Source: Mesostigma viride (Eukaryota > Streptophyta > Mesostigmatophyceae > Mesostigmatales > Mesostigmataceae). From it: a DNA stretch of 64,000 bases. Within the stretch, counting starts at the first letter, position 1. Each line of letters begins with the position of its first letter. Position numbers and translations under genes: made by a program. Of this stretch, positions 33,512 to 44,311 are shown in pieces. The stretch is from positions 2,823,648-2,887,647 of the forward strand of contig RPFO01000167.1 in the NCBI GenBank assembly GCA_009746045.1. Reading direction: 5' to 3'. Under the pieces are notes generated by a model. It saw only the letters and a program-made list of their open reading frames with translations. It was not told where the DNA came from and did not search any database.

Positions 33512-33790
33512 TCAGCCACGGTGCGAGTGAGGGCGCGAGTGACAGGCGCGCTGCCGCCAATGGGTTAATACGATCGAGGACCACGTGCGGGCAGACCACG
33601 GGGCGGTCTGACCTTCGAGGTCGAGGCAGTCGTCACGGCGCTGGCAGCACTCGTGGAAAAACTCCGCTGTCTTGGGGCCCATGGCCCCGAACTCCTCAAG
33701 GACAAAGGGGTTGACCCGGTGGGGCCCCACATTGCCGTAGGAGGCAAACTTGTCGCGCTCAGCCACAGCGGCAGCAGCGCCGGCCGGCAT
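33512..33790 (-). pseudogene. Retroelement polyprotein fragment (C-terminal-like)
   Basis: The minus frame encodes RDKFASYGNVGPHRVNPFVL then EEFGAMGPKTAEFFHECCQRR. It resembles the C-terminal segment found after reverse transcriptase in several retroelement lineages. No start, and truncated on both sides. The assignment is tentative. Confidence 0.35.
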
Positions 33791-33859
33791 CGATCATGAG
33801 GACATATATAACGCCAAGGCTGGGCGGGCTTGGTGCCGTCTAGTCTATTAGCTGATGTG

Positions 33860-34300
33860 TCTACCTGATCTCAGTGTGCGGGCCAGGTGCGCGCCCGGCT
33901 AGGCCCAGGCACCTGTGCATATAAGAATGTGGGAAACATAATAGCTAGTCAGCATTTAGCCATGCTATGCCTAAGCAGGGAGCTACTCTCTGCTGAGATG
34001 CCTTGTGTTTACCAGCTATCTATAGCCTAGCCACATACCTTCAACCCCATGTGTCATGCAGGCCTTCTAGGCCCTCTCCTCAAGCCGCCTTGTGTGCTTG
34101 TGCTTGTTTAGGAGGCATGAACCATCATGGCGGTGCAGGTGCACCTTGTGCACCCAGAGCAGGTGATAGTTGTACATCCTACACCTGCAGGTTGTCGCCT
34201 TGATTGTATTACAAACCCTTAGATGCCCCTTTCTCAGGGCTATGTGTTACATATGCTCCCCACGGAGCTATGATTTTAATTAATTAATTAATTAATAAGT
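33860..34300 (+). repeat. Retroelement 3' UTR and (AATT)n tail
   Basis: Contains the AGCAGGGAGCTACTCTCTGC hairpin region, then CATATGCTCCCCACGGAGCT and AATT units. It matches the minus copy at 28757-28935. Confidence 0.65.
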
Positions 34301-34570
34301 AAGTACTAAGTAAGTACTTGCGTGTTGACCATGCGCAAAGGCATGCCACGGACTAGTACTATGCTAATCTCATTAGAAAAATAATTACACAAAAGTTTAA
34401 ACAAATATCGTCTGCATCATCCCCCAACCGTTAAGCACTAGATGGGAATGTAATCCTCATCCGAGCGTGCTGGTTTGTCGCGCGCCGGTTGATGGAGGAG
34501 GTGCGTCGCCTTTGCCCTGACAGTTTGCCGCTGGTCTTCATTTTTGTTGACTGTAGTCAAGGCGTGTTAC

Positions 34571-35342
34571 TCACTGGTGAGCTGGACATGTCGGCTGTCC
34601 GCCTCCCCCGCGCGCGCCGCGCGGGGGAAGGCTGGCCCGGCACCCGTGCTCGTCACCTTTAAGTACATGGCGGACAAGCTGGCGTTCCTTAAATGCCGCA
34701 ATTAAGAAGCTCTCACCGGAGACTCGCTTCACGCTGGACGACGACTTGACCCTGCATGGCCCAGCAACAGCGGCGACGCGAGCTATGGCCGACCTACCTT
34801 CAGCTCCGGCAGAGCGCAAGGGGGAAGCCGGTATACTGGAGGGGGGCGGTCATCCACGTTGACCACAAGCCCTGGCAGCCCCCTCCTGCCACCTCAGACT
34901 AGGAATATATATACCAGTAGTGTAGATTAGTAAGGCTTAGCTTAGCATGTGGCCCACGCGCATGTGCGCCCATAATGGCCCCCATGGATGTTGCCTTTAG
35001 AATTTAGCCAAGCCACTATGCCTATAATGGGACCCCCATGGATGTTGCATTAAGAATTTAGCCATGCTATGCCATGCAGAGAGATGCTCTCTGTCGAGAA
35101 GCCATGCCCTAGCCCTTGTATAGCCATGATGATCTTCCTCCCCCGTGCCAGGATCCCCTTCGCTGGGTTGAACCTGAGACAGCATGGTGGTGCAGGTGCC
35201 CTTGCGCGGCACCTAGAGCAAGTGTTGCTTACATTCCCACCCTTGCATGAAGTAGCCTAGGATGTATTGAAAGCCATATGCCCCTTCTCAGGGATATGTG
35301 CTACATTAACTCCCAACGGAGTGATTAATTAATTAATTAATT
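34571..35342 (+). mobile_element. ORF1-only retrotransposon, decayed second copy
   Basis: From 34571 the coding remnant LTGELDMSAVRLPRARR continues with frameshifts through TRFTLDDDLTL to a stop at about 34902. About 400 bases of UTR follow, then ACTCCCAACGGAGTGATT and an (ATTA)n tail ending 35342. It has the same architecture as 31176-30115. Confidence 0.65.
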
Positions 35343-35345
35343 ATC

Positions 35346-35530
35346 AACATCACTCCGTTGGGAGTAGATGTAGCACATAGCCCTGAGAAGGGGCATATGG
35401 CTTTTAATACATTCTAGGCTACTTCATGCAAGGGTGGGAATGTAAGCTACCCCTGCTCTAGGTGCACCAAGGCACCTGCACCCTCATGGCCTATCACGCT
35501 ATGCCCGGGTAAGGGGGTGATGTTGAACGG
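35346..35530 (-). repeat. Retroelement 3' end, tail-to-tail with the previous copy
   Basis: Begins CACTCCGTTGGGAGTAGATG. It mirrors 35230-35320, giving a near-palindrome centred on the shared (ATTA)n tail. AATT-rich filler continues to about 35715. Confidence 0.75.
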
Positions 35531-35769
35531 AGTGATGTTGATAATTAGGGTTAATTAATTAATCCGAGCTGTCCTCTACTGTAATGGCAGACGAGGCGGT
35601 AGTGTAGCTAATTAATAGCTAGTTAATTATTAGCTAGTTAATTAATAGCTAGTTAATTAATAGCTAGTTAATTAATTAAAATTAAATTAAATTAAATTTA
35701 AGTTAATTAATAGCTAGGCACATCAGCGTAAAAATCCTCTGACATTACTAATGTGCAAACCATTGAAGG

Positions 35770-36158
35770 GGATGTTCCGTTCTGCTCTCGACCGTCACCT
35801 ACTGGGAAAGTCAAATGGGCTTTCGTCCAGGGCGCAACACCGTCATGGCCATCTTCGTCGCGCGCCGCCTCTTCGAGGAAATCGCTCTCCTGCAACCCGG
35901 TGAGTTTCTTGCCATCCTGATCTTCCTCGACTTCATCAAGGCTTTTGATTCTGTCCTCTGGGACACGAGCTATGGGCTGTCCTTGCTCGCGCTCGCGTCC
36001 CTGGCACTCGCCTGATTACCGTCATCCGCACGCTGTATGAGGGGTCGACCACTTCTTCGGTGCGCACTCAACACGGCTTTAATTCCCCCGCCATGTCCCC
36101 CATGTCCACTGCAGACCGGCGTCTGGCAGTTGCGTCCTGTCGCCCCGCCGCCCACCCA
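35770..36158 (+). pseudogene. Reverse transcriptase fragment (LINE-type)
   Basis: The frame reads QMGFRPGRNTVMAIFVARRL, then LAILIFLDFIKAFDSVLWD, matching the GFRxGR and FxDFxKAFD blocks of non-LTR reverse transcriptases. After one frameshift, VPGTRLITVIRTLYEGSTTS follows. TGVWQLRPVAPP then aligns with the conserved TGVRQGCxLSP block, where the (ACCC)n tract begins. The catalytic YxDD block is missing. Confidence 0.75.
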
Positions 36159-36641
36159 CGTACCCACCCACCCACCCACCCACCCACCCACCCACCCACC
36201 CACCCACCCACCCACCCACCCACCCACCCACCCACCCACCCACCCACCCACCCACCCACCCACCCACCCACCCACCCACCCACCCACCCACCCACCCACC
36301 CACCCACCCACCCACCCACCCACCCACCCACCCACCCACCCACCCACCCACCCACCCACCCACCCACCCACCCACGTACCCACCCACCCACCCACCCACC
36401 CACCCACCCACCCACCCACCCACCCACCCACCCACCCACCCACCCACCCACCCACCCACCCACCCACCCACCCACCCACCCACCCACCCACCCACCCACC
36501 CACCCACCCACCCACCCACCCACCCACCCACCCACCCACCCACCCACCCACCCACCCACCCACCCACCCACCCACCCACCCACCCACCCACCCACCCACC
36601 CACCCACCCACCCACCCACCCACCCACCCACCCACCCACCC
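36155..36641. repeat. (ACCC)n microsatellite, about 120 units
   Basis: Almost perfect tetranucleotide tract with two GTA interruptions (36159, 36375). It is open in several frames on both strands (PPTH/GGWV), producing spurious frames of 190-250 codons. It sits inside the reverse transcriptase remnant. Confidence 0.97.
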
Positions 36642-37254
36642 AAGCTGCTAAGAGGGGCAACACCTTTTGTTCGAGTATGCTGGGCCGGACCCCCAAGGTG
36701 CTACAATAACCAACTTGATCATGATGTGCACTGAGTTTGAAGGTGTGGTATAGGCTGTACGTATAAAGCCTAGCACACAAAAATGTAAAATAAATTATGT
36801 TTCTCTTGGTGGGAAGGAACTCCAATGGACCAAAAACAAGAAATGGATTAATTAATTAATTAATTAATGTACAGACACAAAGATATTGTCTGTTTGTCTA
36901 CTAGTATAACGCAGGAGTCGAACACGCGGACAAGATAACGGCAGGCTCGAACTACCATGGTCCGGATTCTCCCGATTTCTGGCCTGCGCTGGTTGTCTTC
37001 TTGATAACGCAGGAGTCTAGCCAGGAAGCTAGACATGAAAGTTCACCTTATTATTAATGGGATCGTGCTGGAGCTATCATACCGCCTGACGCTGCGCTTG
37101 TCTCGACTGTCCATGGACATCGAGAGGAGATAGCGTGCAACCCGCCTGTCATTAATTAATTAAATAACCCGCCTATCATGCGCATACGCTAATGCCAAAC
37201 ATACACATCATTTTCTCGCCAGCTAGCGGCACGCCGGCATCAACTTGCAGCCAG

Positions 37255-38025
37255 CTACAAGCTCGCTGACATCATCTTGCAGAACGCCACCACGGCCGCG
37301 ACCATGATGGCCAAGTTCACATGACGGGTGGACGCCGCTCCCGAGGAGGGGAAGGGGGGAGACCCCGCCGATGGAGGCGGGGGAGAAGTGACTGGTGGCG
37401 ATGCCGTTGGTGGCGAGGGGACTGGCGGGTAGGCAGGAGGTGGAGAGGATGGTGGCGACGAGGGGGCCGGCGAAGGGCTGGGTGCAGGGGCTGGGACAGG
37501 CACCTGATTGGGGTTGAGCACCACTTGCAGGGGGACACCCCCCTGCTGCTGCGGGTCCACTGTTTCGATCATCTTCTGCAACACGGCTTCGAAGTCCGTT
37601 AGCCACACGTCCTGCCGCTGGATGTACTCTTCCACGATCGGGCGCGTGCTGGCGGGAGGGCATTGGTTCGGGCAGGGGCGATCCATGCCGCCCTCTGCGC
37701 ACCGGAACGTGCAGTTGACCACCCCCGTGGCCACGTCCAGACTGGCGCTGATGTTGCTGAACAGGGAGATGTCGGCATTGAGCATGATGAAGGGCGGGCG
37801 GCCTGGGATGACCCACTGGATGCGGTCTGGCACCCCAGGGAGGTCACTGTTGTTGACGTGGGATTGGAACCAGGGGGGTACGGCCAGCTCGCGGTAGTAG
37901 GCATTTTCTAGGAGGTCGTTGGCTTGCACCCAGGGGCCATCGAATCCCGAGTTGACACGTGACGCCCTCCCCAGGTTGTGCGCACCCATGAGTGCCACCG
38001 TCTCGCGCGCGCTGAGGCCAAACGT
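37255..38025 (-). CDS. Peroxidase exon 3 (proximal His, stalk, GPI signal)
   Basis: Acceptor cgacggcag. Encodes TFGLSARETVALMGAHNLGR through the Pro-rich stalk to a TAG stop. Two diverged copies of the acceptor and head lie upstream in the intron at about 38165-38185 and 38310-38335. Confidence 0.87.
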   Translation of the reverse strand, partial: TFGLSARETVALMGAHNLGRASRVNSGFDGPWVQANDLLENAYYRELAVPPWFQSHVNNSDLPGVPDRIQWVIPGRPPFIMLNADISLFSNISASLDVATGVVNCTFRCAEGGMDRPCPNQCPPASTRPIVEEYIQRQDVWLTDFEAVLQKMIETVDPQQQGGVPLQVVLNPNQVPVPAPAPSPSPAPSSPPSSPPPAYPPVPSPPTASPPVTSPPPPSAGSPPFPSSGAASTRHVNLAIMVAAVVAFCKMMSASL

Positions 38026-40259
38026 CTGCCGTCGAGGAACGGCATAGGGGTGGGGGGGGAAGGGACATGAGAGAGAGTGACGTAAGAGAGAGTGACAACG
38101 GAGAGACTACCCCGACAGGGACCGTGGCCTGCTTGACAGGGGATGTGGGAGACTAGATCAGTGCAACCGAACGTCTGCCGAGGGACGGGAATGGATGAGG
38201 GGAGAATTTCAAGGAGTGGGAAGGGAAGGGGGGGAGATGACGCAAGACGACGCAGCAGATGGTCCATCAGTGCACATGGCTGATGGTCTGAGAGAGATCA
38301 CTCTTGCGGGCGTTGACACCAAAGGCCTGATGAGGAATGGATAGGCCAAGGCAAGAGAAGGCCATGTAATGCCCTTCAGCGGTCCAAGTCCATTTCTAGT
38401 ATACTCCATCGATTCACTGTCAAATCGGCCCGTACGCGGCTCAAGCAGCACCGGACCACGAGCCTCCAAACCATGCAACCAGGCTGCTGCATGCAATGCA
38501 TGCGTGTGCATGTTGTCACGCAGGTACACATGCAACGGTACACAGGAACATTTAATGTAACAGGACAAGCTGGCCGTGCTGGTACTTGGTGGGTGAGGGA
38601 GAGCAAGGCAACCACGATCGGAAAATGTATTTTAAAGCTACCAATAATGAGGTGTTCCTGTGCATCCCTTATTAGGCTTCAATTACTAGGTTAGCCACTA
38701 GAGCTTGTTAGTAGTACAAGTAGAGCGACAGGTCGGCACGCTGCTGTGCACCACGCTGCGTGATGGCTGCCGATCGGGTCATACCTATCATGGCTGCGCG
38801 ATGGGTCCATGCCCCTATGATCCCTTCCTCCACGACCAAGCCAATCGGCTCACGTGCACCAGGGCACAGAAACCTTCACTGTTTTCAGTTAAACCCCTGT
38901 CACGTTCACCCAGGCAACCCTCAACCTATTCGTACAGGCCCCCACCCCACCAACCCCCCACACCCCTACACCCCAACCCCCCACCCCCACCCCAAACCGC
39001 CCCCTCTTCCAGCCCACCTGGCCAAAGAAGCCCAGCACACGCGGCGTGTCCCAATTGGCGCCCGGCATCTCCCTGGGGGGCCCCCCCGTCGCATCCGGCC
39101 CACAGTCCACGCGCCCCCACTTGTCCAATCGGAACGCCAGCAGAGGGCTCGTCCCGTCGTCCACCTGCGCCATGCGCGCCGCCTCCAGCCCCGCGAGTGC
39201 CCAGATGTCGGCGCGGGTGAGGTTTCCGCTGAATGCCGTCACGATCGGGTCCAGCGCCTCAATGGGCGAGCGAAGGCCGTTGTTGTCTGCCACATCCCCC
39301 ATGATTGACAAGAAATGAATTCATCAATCAATCAAATAGTCACACGCTGTCGTTGGGGATTCGCAGAGCACGTTAATACCTTATTAGAGTGCTTGCCATC
39401 CCTCTTTGTGGCACGACGAGAAGGCGGGCAGACACTACCGTCTTCCATCATGCCCAAAGGCAAAGCCGCAGCTGCAGGACCCGCCCAAGAGTTGACAAGA
39501 AACACCCGCACCGCAGAGGACAGAGGAATTGGAGGCCCCACCGGGGTTGACAGAGGACCCATCAGGCAGCGTGCATCCCGCTCAGGTCATGCGAGGTGAG
39601 GTTGGTAATCAATCTGGCATCGATCGTCCGTCCCCCTGCTCCCAGGCGTCGCAGGGACCCTATAGCATCAGAACCGTGTGTGTGCCCAGATGCCAGCACT
39701 TGCTGCAGCACATGAACATGCACACTGTAGTTCCGAACGTAGCATTGGATGGGTGCCCCCAGCTGCCAGACTGCCTGTCAGGGTGTCGTCGTCATCAAGT
39801 TGGTGGAGCTATTTCAAATCAACGCTGTTATCGGCATCAAGAGTTGGAAGAGGTGGCGTAGAAAGAGGCCGGCGAGCCAGCGCGATGTTGCGCCTAATAT
39901 CCGTGGCACTCTGCACGTATAATTTACGCATACGGCACTGTATGTCGCCCTGGGAGCGACATACAGTGTTAACGCACGTGCATCACTCCCCAGCTTTCCC
40001 AGCAGCAGCTCATTACCATGCCACGCAATCACGCACCTGGATTAGCAAGGTCCACGCAGCCATCGCATCCACCCACGCAGTCGTGGAAGGCCAGCCTGAC
40101 CAATCGGGGAATCAGAACCCGGTTCTTTCCCTGTGACAGTAAGGCACCGATGCTCGCCCTCGCGGCTTGGACCGTGGGTTCATCCACCACGGCTTGGCAG
40201 CCGTGCGCTAGAGTGCAAAGGCATGCCGCCACCGCCAAGAACCACAGACCCGCTCTCAT
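37255..40259 (-). CDS. Secreted, probably GPI-anchored plant/fungal-superfamily heme peroxidase, complete
   Basis: Exons 40259-40037, 39286-39018 and 38025-37255 (phases 1 and 0) give 420 residues. Residues 1-20 form a signal peptide (MRAGLWFLAVAACLCTLAHG). The distal heme site is LVRLAFHDC with Arg and catalytic His, followed by GGCDGC. NNGLRSPIEALDP and RADIWALAGLEAA follow. The proximal site is VALMGAHNLGR with the heme-ligand His, then SGFDGPW and MLNADISLF with the proximal Asp. All catalytic residues are present. After about residue 330 comes a Pro/Ser/Thr-rich stalk of about 60 residues and a short hydrophobic C-terminus (HVNLAIMVAAVVAFCKMM) preceded by small residues, typical of a GPI-attachment signal. 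It probably oxidises substrates with hydrogen peroxide at the cell surface or wall. The class (I, II or III) is unresolved. Confidence 0.88.
39018..39286 (-). CDS. Peroxidase exon 2
   Basis: Acceptor gatgtggcag, donor gtgggc. Starts with two bases completing an Asp codon (ANP-D-NNGLRSPIEALDP) and ends GFFGQ. Confidence 0.87.
39287..40036. other. Peroxidase intron 1, with a perfect 13-bp hairpin
   Basis: Contains CACTGTATGTCGC (39936-39948), a 7-base loop, and GCGACATACAGTG (39956-39968). The rest shows no gene. Confidence 0.6.
40037..40259 (-). CDS. Peroxidase exon 1 (signal peptide, distal His)
   Basis: The ATG at 40259 opens a hydrophobic signal peptide and the frame ends CVDLANP at donor gtgcgt. 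No upstream in-frame ATG gives a better start. Confidence 0.87.
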
Positions 40260-42436
40260 GACGCCGATAGCAGGCCCGGATAGAGGACACGCCGCTGCGA
40301 ACCAACGGAGATGGCTATTTTATCTCTTAACGGCGGGCCGTGAAGATGCAGATCTGGGGCAGGTAGTGGATACCACGCTCGTGATACTAGTAATGCGAGA
40401 GGGCGTTTCCATGAGAAAGCGGACAGCAGATGAACGTCCATTGCAGCACAAGGGTGCCTAAAATACGAAGCCTCAAAGGTTGCAAATCTGGCACGCGCTA
40501 CCCTCGTTCGTGAACGTCTCCGCCCGCGTACACGCGCACAATTGCAGGCAATATGATTGCGACAGCGTCGAAGACAGCCTAAAATAAAATTTTTGACGCG
40601 ACTGATGCTTACGAAAGCCGATCCCCGCTGCTACGAACTGCGGGCTTCCCCCCAAGTCAAGTCCATTTCAGGCAAAACTGGTAAGAGTCGCCGATTTACC
40701 TATGAACGCGACGAACATGATGACGGCGCAGCGACACGTGGCACTGAAAGGTGCACTTCTCTGTATCTCCGTCCCGCGGCCTGCAGTTTTTACAATAATA
40801 ATCTTAATTCTGTGATTCGATTATACTAAGTTCTAATACATTCTACTACAATTATACTACTAGTAGGGGTCAAATACAGAGTCTCATGATCTTAAACCTG
40901 AAAATCTTAAACGAGTGTGGGGGGGTGTAGTACTAGTAACCAATGGCCGACGGCCTTTTGGATCCTCATGCAACCGCGCGCGGTGACGATCTTGGCGGGG
41001 AAAATCAAGAATTCAAGGCGGACCGTGTCATGGCGGACCGTCGGCAATTCGGCATGCCTATCTGTCTGATGACTCGTGTATCACTTACGAAATTCGACTT
41101 GCCGGTGTAGCAGTGTTTCCCACTCCGCACAAATCTCGTTTGTAACGCCGTGTCGCCGCTTCTGTCGCTCATCCCCCGGGATTTCGCGTGGGTCGTGCGC
41201 ACTGGTGTCAACACGCCATTCGGCTCATGTTTGTTCGACAAAGCCTGAACTCGAGCCGACGCTCTCGCCATTATCATCGACCTGCGCTTTAGAAAGCCAG
41301 AACTTGTCGCATATCGGAGGACGTTGCAAAACCTGCGGCCGGACGCAGCCATTGGCTTGAAAGGTGCCAGCTTCCGCGTACTGGCCTGGCACGTGCTTCG
41401 AAACCGGGTAAGCTACGTCATGCTTACGCTGTGTGATTTTCTGCGCGTATGGGCTTACCTTTGCCACTCCTACCCAGTAAACTAGAAGTCACCGCCCAGG
41501 CACCCAGACAGCCTAGTGCACATGGCTTTCTCGGCGCTGCCTAGGGGCATTGGTTGCGGCCTAAGCCATTCCTTGCCTAGGAGGCTTTCGGGGGCTCGTG
41601 CCTGGCGTTACGGGCTTGGCAGCAGAATCGCCTTTTCCAGACAGTACCACGTGCAGCTGTCTTCCCCTCGTGTGATCTAGGTCAGGCATTGTTGGGTGAA
41701 CGCTGACCGGTTTGGGACTTAGTTGGGTGGTGACTGTATCAAAGCCTCGTTTCCCTGCTGTGCACCGTGTTGCACCATTCCCATGTCGTGGACAATTGGC
41801 AGTAAATTAACGAGCCACTATGGACTGCCCTCATAATCAAGGCCTTGTCACTTTCCCTCTTGTCCACATGGTCACCTCTACTCGGGATTGCTGCCTCAGC
41901 TTAACCCAACAAAGTTATCATAGTTACCATAGTTACCGTAATTTACATGGACAGGGAGCTTCAAAGTATTTGATAGCAGGATCGTTGCTGTGTCGTTGCG
42001 TCCACGTACTCATCAAATTAAGCTCGAGGGTCGAGGTAGGGCCCGGTTGCAACAGCAGGCCAATGGTTTCCACGTATCCAATCCTGTCGATGCTCCCGTA
42101 TTGTTTTGTCGGTTACATGTCTCTCTTCTTTGCTTCGTCCCTTTGGTTTTCTCGTCGGTTACGCGCCTCTCTTCTTTGCTTCTCTTCTTCCATCACTTGT
42201 TTTCTCTGCCACCTGCTACCTGTTCCACCGCTGGCTGCCCCTGGATGCCAGCTCATCCTCCCCTTGCCGAGCCATCCACCTGGCGATCCGACAACCACAG
42301 GGGCAGCGACACCCGCCCTGTGCACCCAACTTCAGGTGCACTCACAGGGGTCGTGGACCGCCCGACGCCATCCCCAGCTCTCTCATCCTACGTCCGGGCT
42401 GCCACGAGGGGCAGCTCTCACGAAGCCTACTCCAAC
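40260..42436. other. Divergent intergenic region between peroxidase and LRR genes
   Basis: The two genes are transcribed away from each other, so both promoters should lie here. Open frames at 41005-41467 (minus) have no recognisable domain. I see no convincing core promoter motif. Confidence 0.5.
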
Positions 42437-44311
42437 ATGGCAACGCTCCATCCCTCCAAGCGCGTGAAACGGGGCAGGGGGCAGGGAGGGGCTGGCCCTT
42501 CGGCTGCCACCCCAGCCGCCCAGGAAACCGGCCCCTCCCTGCAGGCCCCAACCCCCCATGACAACCCCCCGCTGCTGAAACGCAGGACCTGTGTGGTCCT
42601 GCGTGCGCACGATGTTGACGATGGTGACGACGACGTGCCCGCGGGCGGCGCGTCCCTGAGGGACCTCACCGAGATCTACGGGGAAGACCTTGCGGGTGAC
42701 AGCAGCAAGCCCGGCATCCAGAACGGTCTCGAATGGGTGTTCGACCGGTGCCCTAAGCTGGACACCATCTGCCTGTCGCCCAGAGAGGACCACGAGGAGT
42801 CCTGGCTCGACCGTGACCTCCACTCGCTCGCGTGGCCAACCGCGGGGCTGTACACGCGACTACCCAAGGAGCTATATTTAGAGGGCATCGCCACGCGCTA
42901 CCCTGGGCTCAAGTACCTTAACGTGTCCGGGTGCGCGGACGTGAAGGGTGCCAGTGTGACCGCCCTCGCCAAGTCCTGCCGCGGGCTGGAGGCGCTCGAT
43001 GTCTCAGGGTGCTGCGTGGGGGATGCTGCGCTCAAGAAACTGGCCGAGTGCTGCCCGAAGCTCGCCCGTCTCTCAGCAAACGACTGCAAGTCGGTCACGA
43101 ACGACAGCCTCAAGGCGCTGAGCGAGGGCTGTCGCCGGCTGGCGTATCTGGATGTCGGGCGGTGCGCCCGCCTGACCAACGCTGGCATTACCAAAATCGC
43201 CCGCGGGTGCCCCTTTCTTCGGGTACTCCTCGTCTCCGAAACTGGCATCGCGGATGCGGGCCTGAAGGCGGTCGCAGAGCACTCCCTCCAACTGGAGTGG
43301 CTGGGCGTGAGGCTGTGCAAGGGGGTGACAGATGTCGGCGTGAAGGCGATCGCCGCCGGGTGCCCCCAGCTCAAGCGGCTGGACGTGGGCTATTGCGACC
43401 GCGTGACCGACACCAGCGTTACCGCGCTGGCGGCCGGTTGCCTTGGGCTGCGCCACGTCGTCCTCGCGAGGACAGCTGTCACGGACGCAGGGGTCGGGGC
43501 GCTTGCTGCCAAGTGTCCGCGACTGGAGCACCTGGACGTGAGCGGGCATGGCATCATGTTTAGCGGTTTCGATGGTGGGGTGTCGGACGCCAGTATCCGG
43601 CTCATTGCGGCGAGTTGCCCCGACCTGAGGCACCTGGACGTCTCGCAGTGTCCGAGGGTGACGGATGGCGGTATCGGCGCGGTGGCAAAGAACTGCCCGG
43701 GTTTGGAGTCGCTGACGATTTCCTGCACGGGGACGACGCGCGCGAGCGCACGGGCGATTGCCACGTGTCGCGCGCTCATGTACTTGGACGCGTCGTACTG
43801 CAGCTTTGAGGATGACGACCTGGCGGTGATCGCCAAGGGATGCCCGAAATTGCGCCACCTGGACGTCTCGACGATGCACGCAGTCACCAAGATGTCGGTG
43901 CGGGCGATCAGTCGGCACTGCACAGGGCCTCGCGTGTTTAAAGCTGGCAAGAGTTTCTGCTCGGGCGCTGACCTGGCGAAGCTGTTCGATGAACGGGGGG
44001 ACCAGTTACGGGAGCTGGATTTATCCAAGTGTTGCGTGTCGGATGCCACTGTCGCGCTGGTGGCGGACAAGTGCCACGGGCTCAAGTCGCTCGCGCTCCG
44101 GGACACGGAAGTGTCGGATGCCGGCTTGGGCATGCTCGCCCAGGGGTGCAAGCAGCTGGGGTTCTTGGACGTGTGGGGGTGCTATCGCGTGACCGCGGCC
44201 GGTCTAGCTCAATTCAATCGGTTTAGGTGTGAGATACGGGCGGATCAAGGTGTGCAGGGGGAATCGGACGATGAGGAATGGGTCTTTGCGGATGAGGTGA
44301 TGGGCGAGTAG
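42437..44311 (+). CDS. Intronless leucine-rich repeat (cysteine-containing, AMN1/F-box-type LRR) protein
   Basis: 624 residues. The ATG at 42437 (ccaacATGg) is chosen because the GC-rich coding character starts there. The frame is open further upstream to 41990, which is less gene-like. Residues 1-75 are basic then acidic and low-complexity (SKRVKRGRGQGG may be a nuclear signal). From about residue 155 about 16 repeats of 24-27 residues follow the CC-type pattern C..L..LDVSGC..VTD..L..LA..C (for example CPKLRHLDVS, CRGLEALDVSGC). An acidic tail (ESDDEEWVFADEVMGE) ends it. Such arrays usually bind substrates for SCF-type ubiquitin ligases or act as scaffolds. I see no F-box, so the role stays open. 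Confidence 0.9.
   Translation: MATLHPSKRVKRGRGQGGAGPSAATPAAQETGPSLQAPTPHDNPPLLKRRTCVVLRAHDVDDGDDDVPAGGASLRDLTEIYGEDLAGDSSKPGIQNGLEWVFDRCPKLDTICLSPREDHEESWLDRDLHSLAWPTAGLYTRLPKELYLEGIATRYPGLKYLNVSGCADVKGASVTALAKSCRGLEALDVSGCCVGDAALKKLAECCPKLARLSANDCKSVTNDSLKALSEGCRRLAYLDVGRCARLTNAGITKIARGCPFLRVLLVSETGIADAGLKAVAEHSLQLEWLGVRLCKGVTDVGVKAIAAGCPQLKRLDVGYCDRVTDTSVTALAAGCLGLRHVVLARTAVTDAGVGALAAKCPRLEHLDVSGHGIMFSGFDGGVSDASIRLIAASCPDLRHLDVSQCPRVTDGGIGAVAKNCPGLESLTISCTGTTRASARAIATCRALMYLDASYCSFEDDDLAVIAKGCPKLRHLDVSTMHAVTKMSVRAISRHCTGPRVFKAGKSFCSGADLAKLFDERGDQLRELDLSKCCVSDATVALVADKCHGLKSLALRDTEVSDAGLGMLAQGCKQLGFLDVWGCYRVTAAGLAQFNRFRCEIRADQGVQGESDDEEWVFADEVMGE

Noticed and set aside
35970-36825. Frames encoding PPTH or GGWV repeats
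   Set aside because: Translation of the (ACCC)n microsatellite.
37223-37816. 197-codon minus frame and plus frames over the peroxidase
   Set aside because: Shadows of peroxidase exon 3 in other frames.
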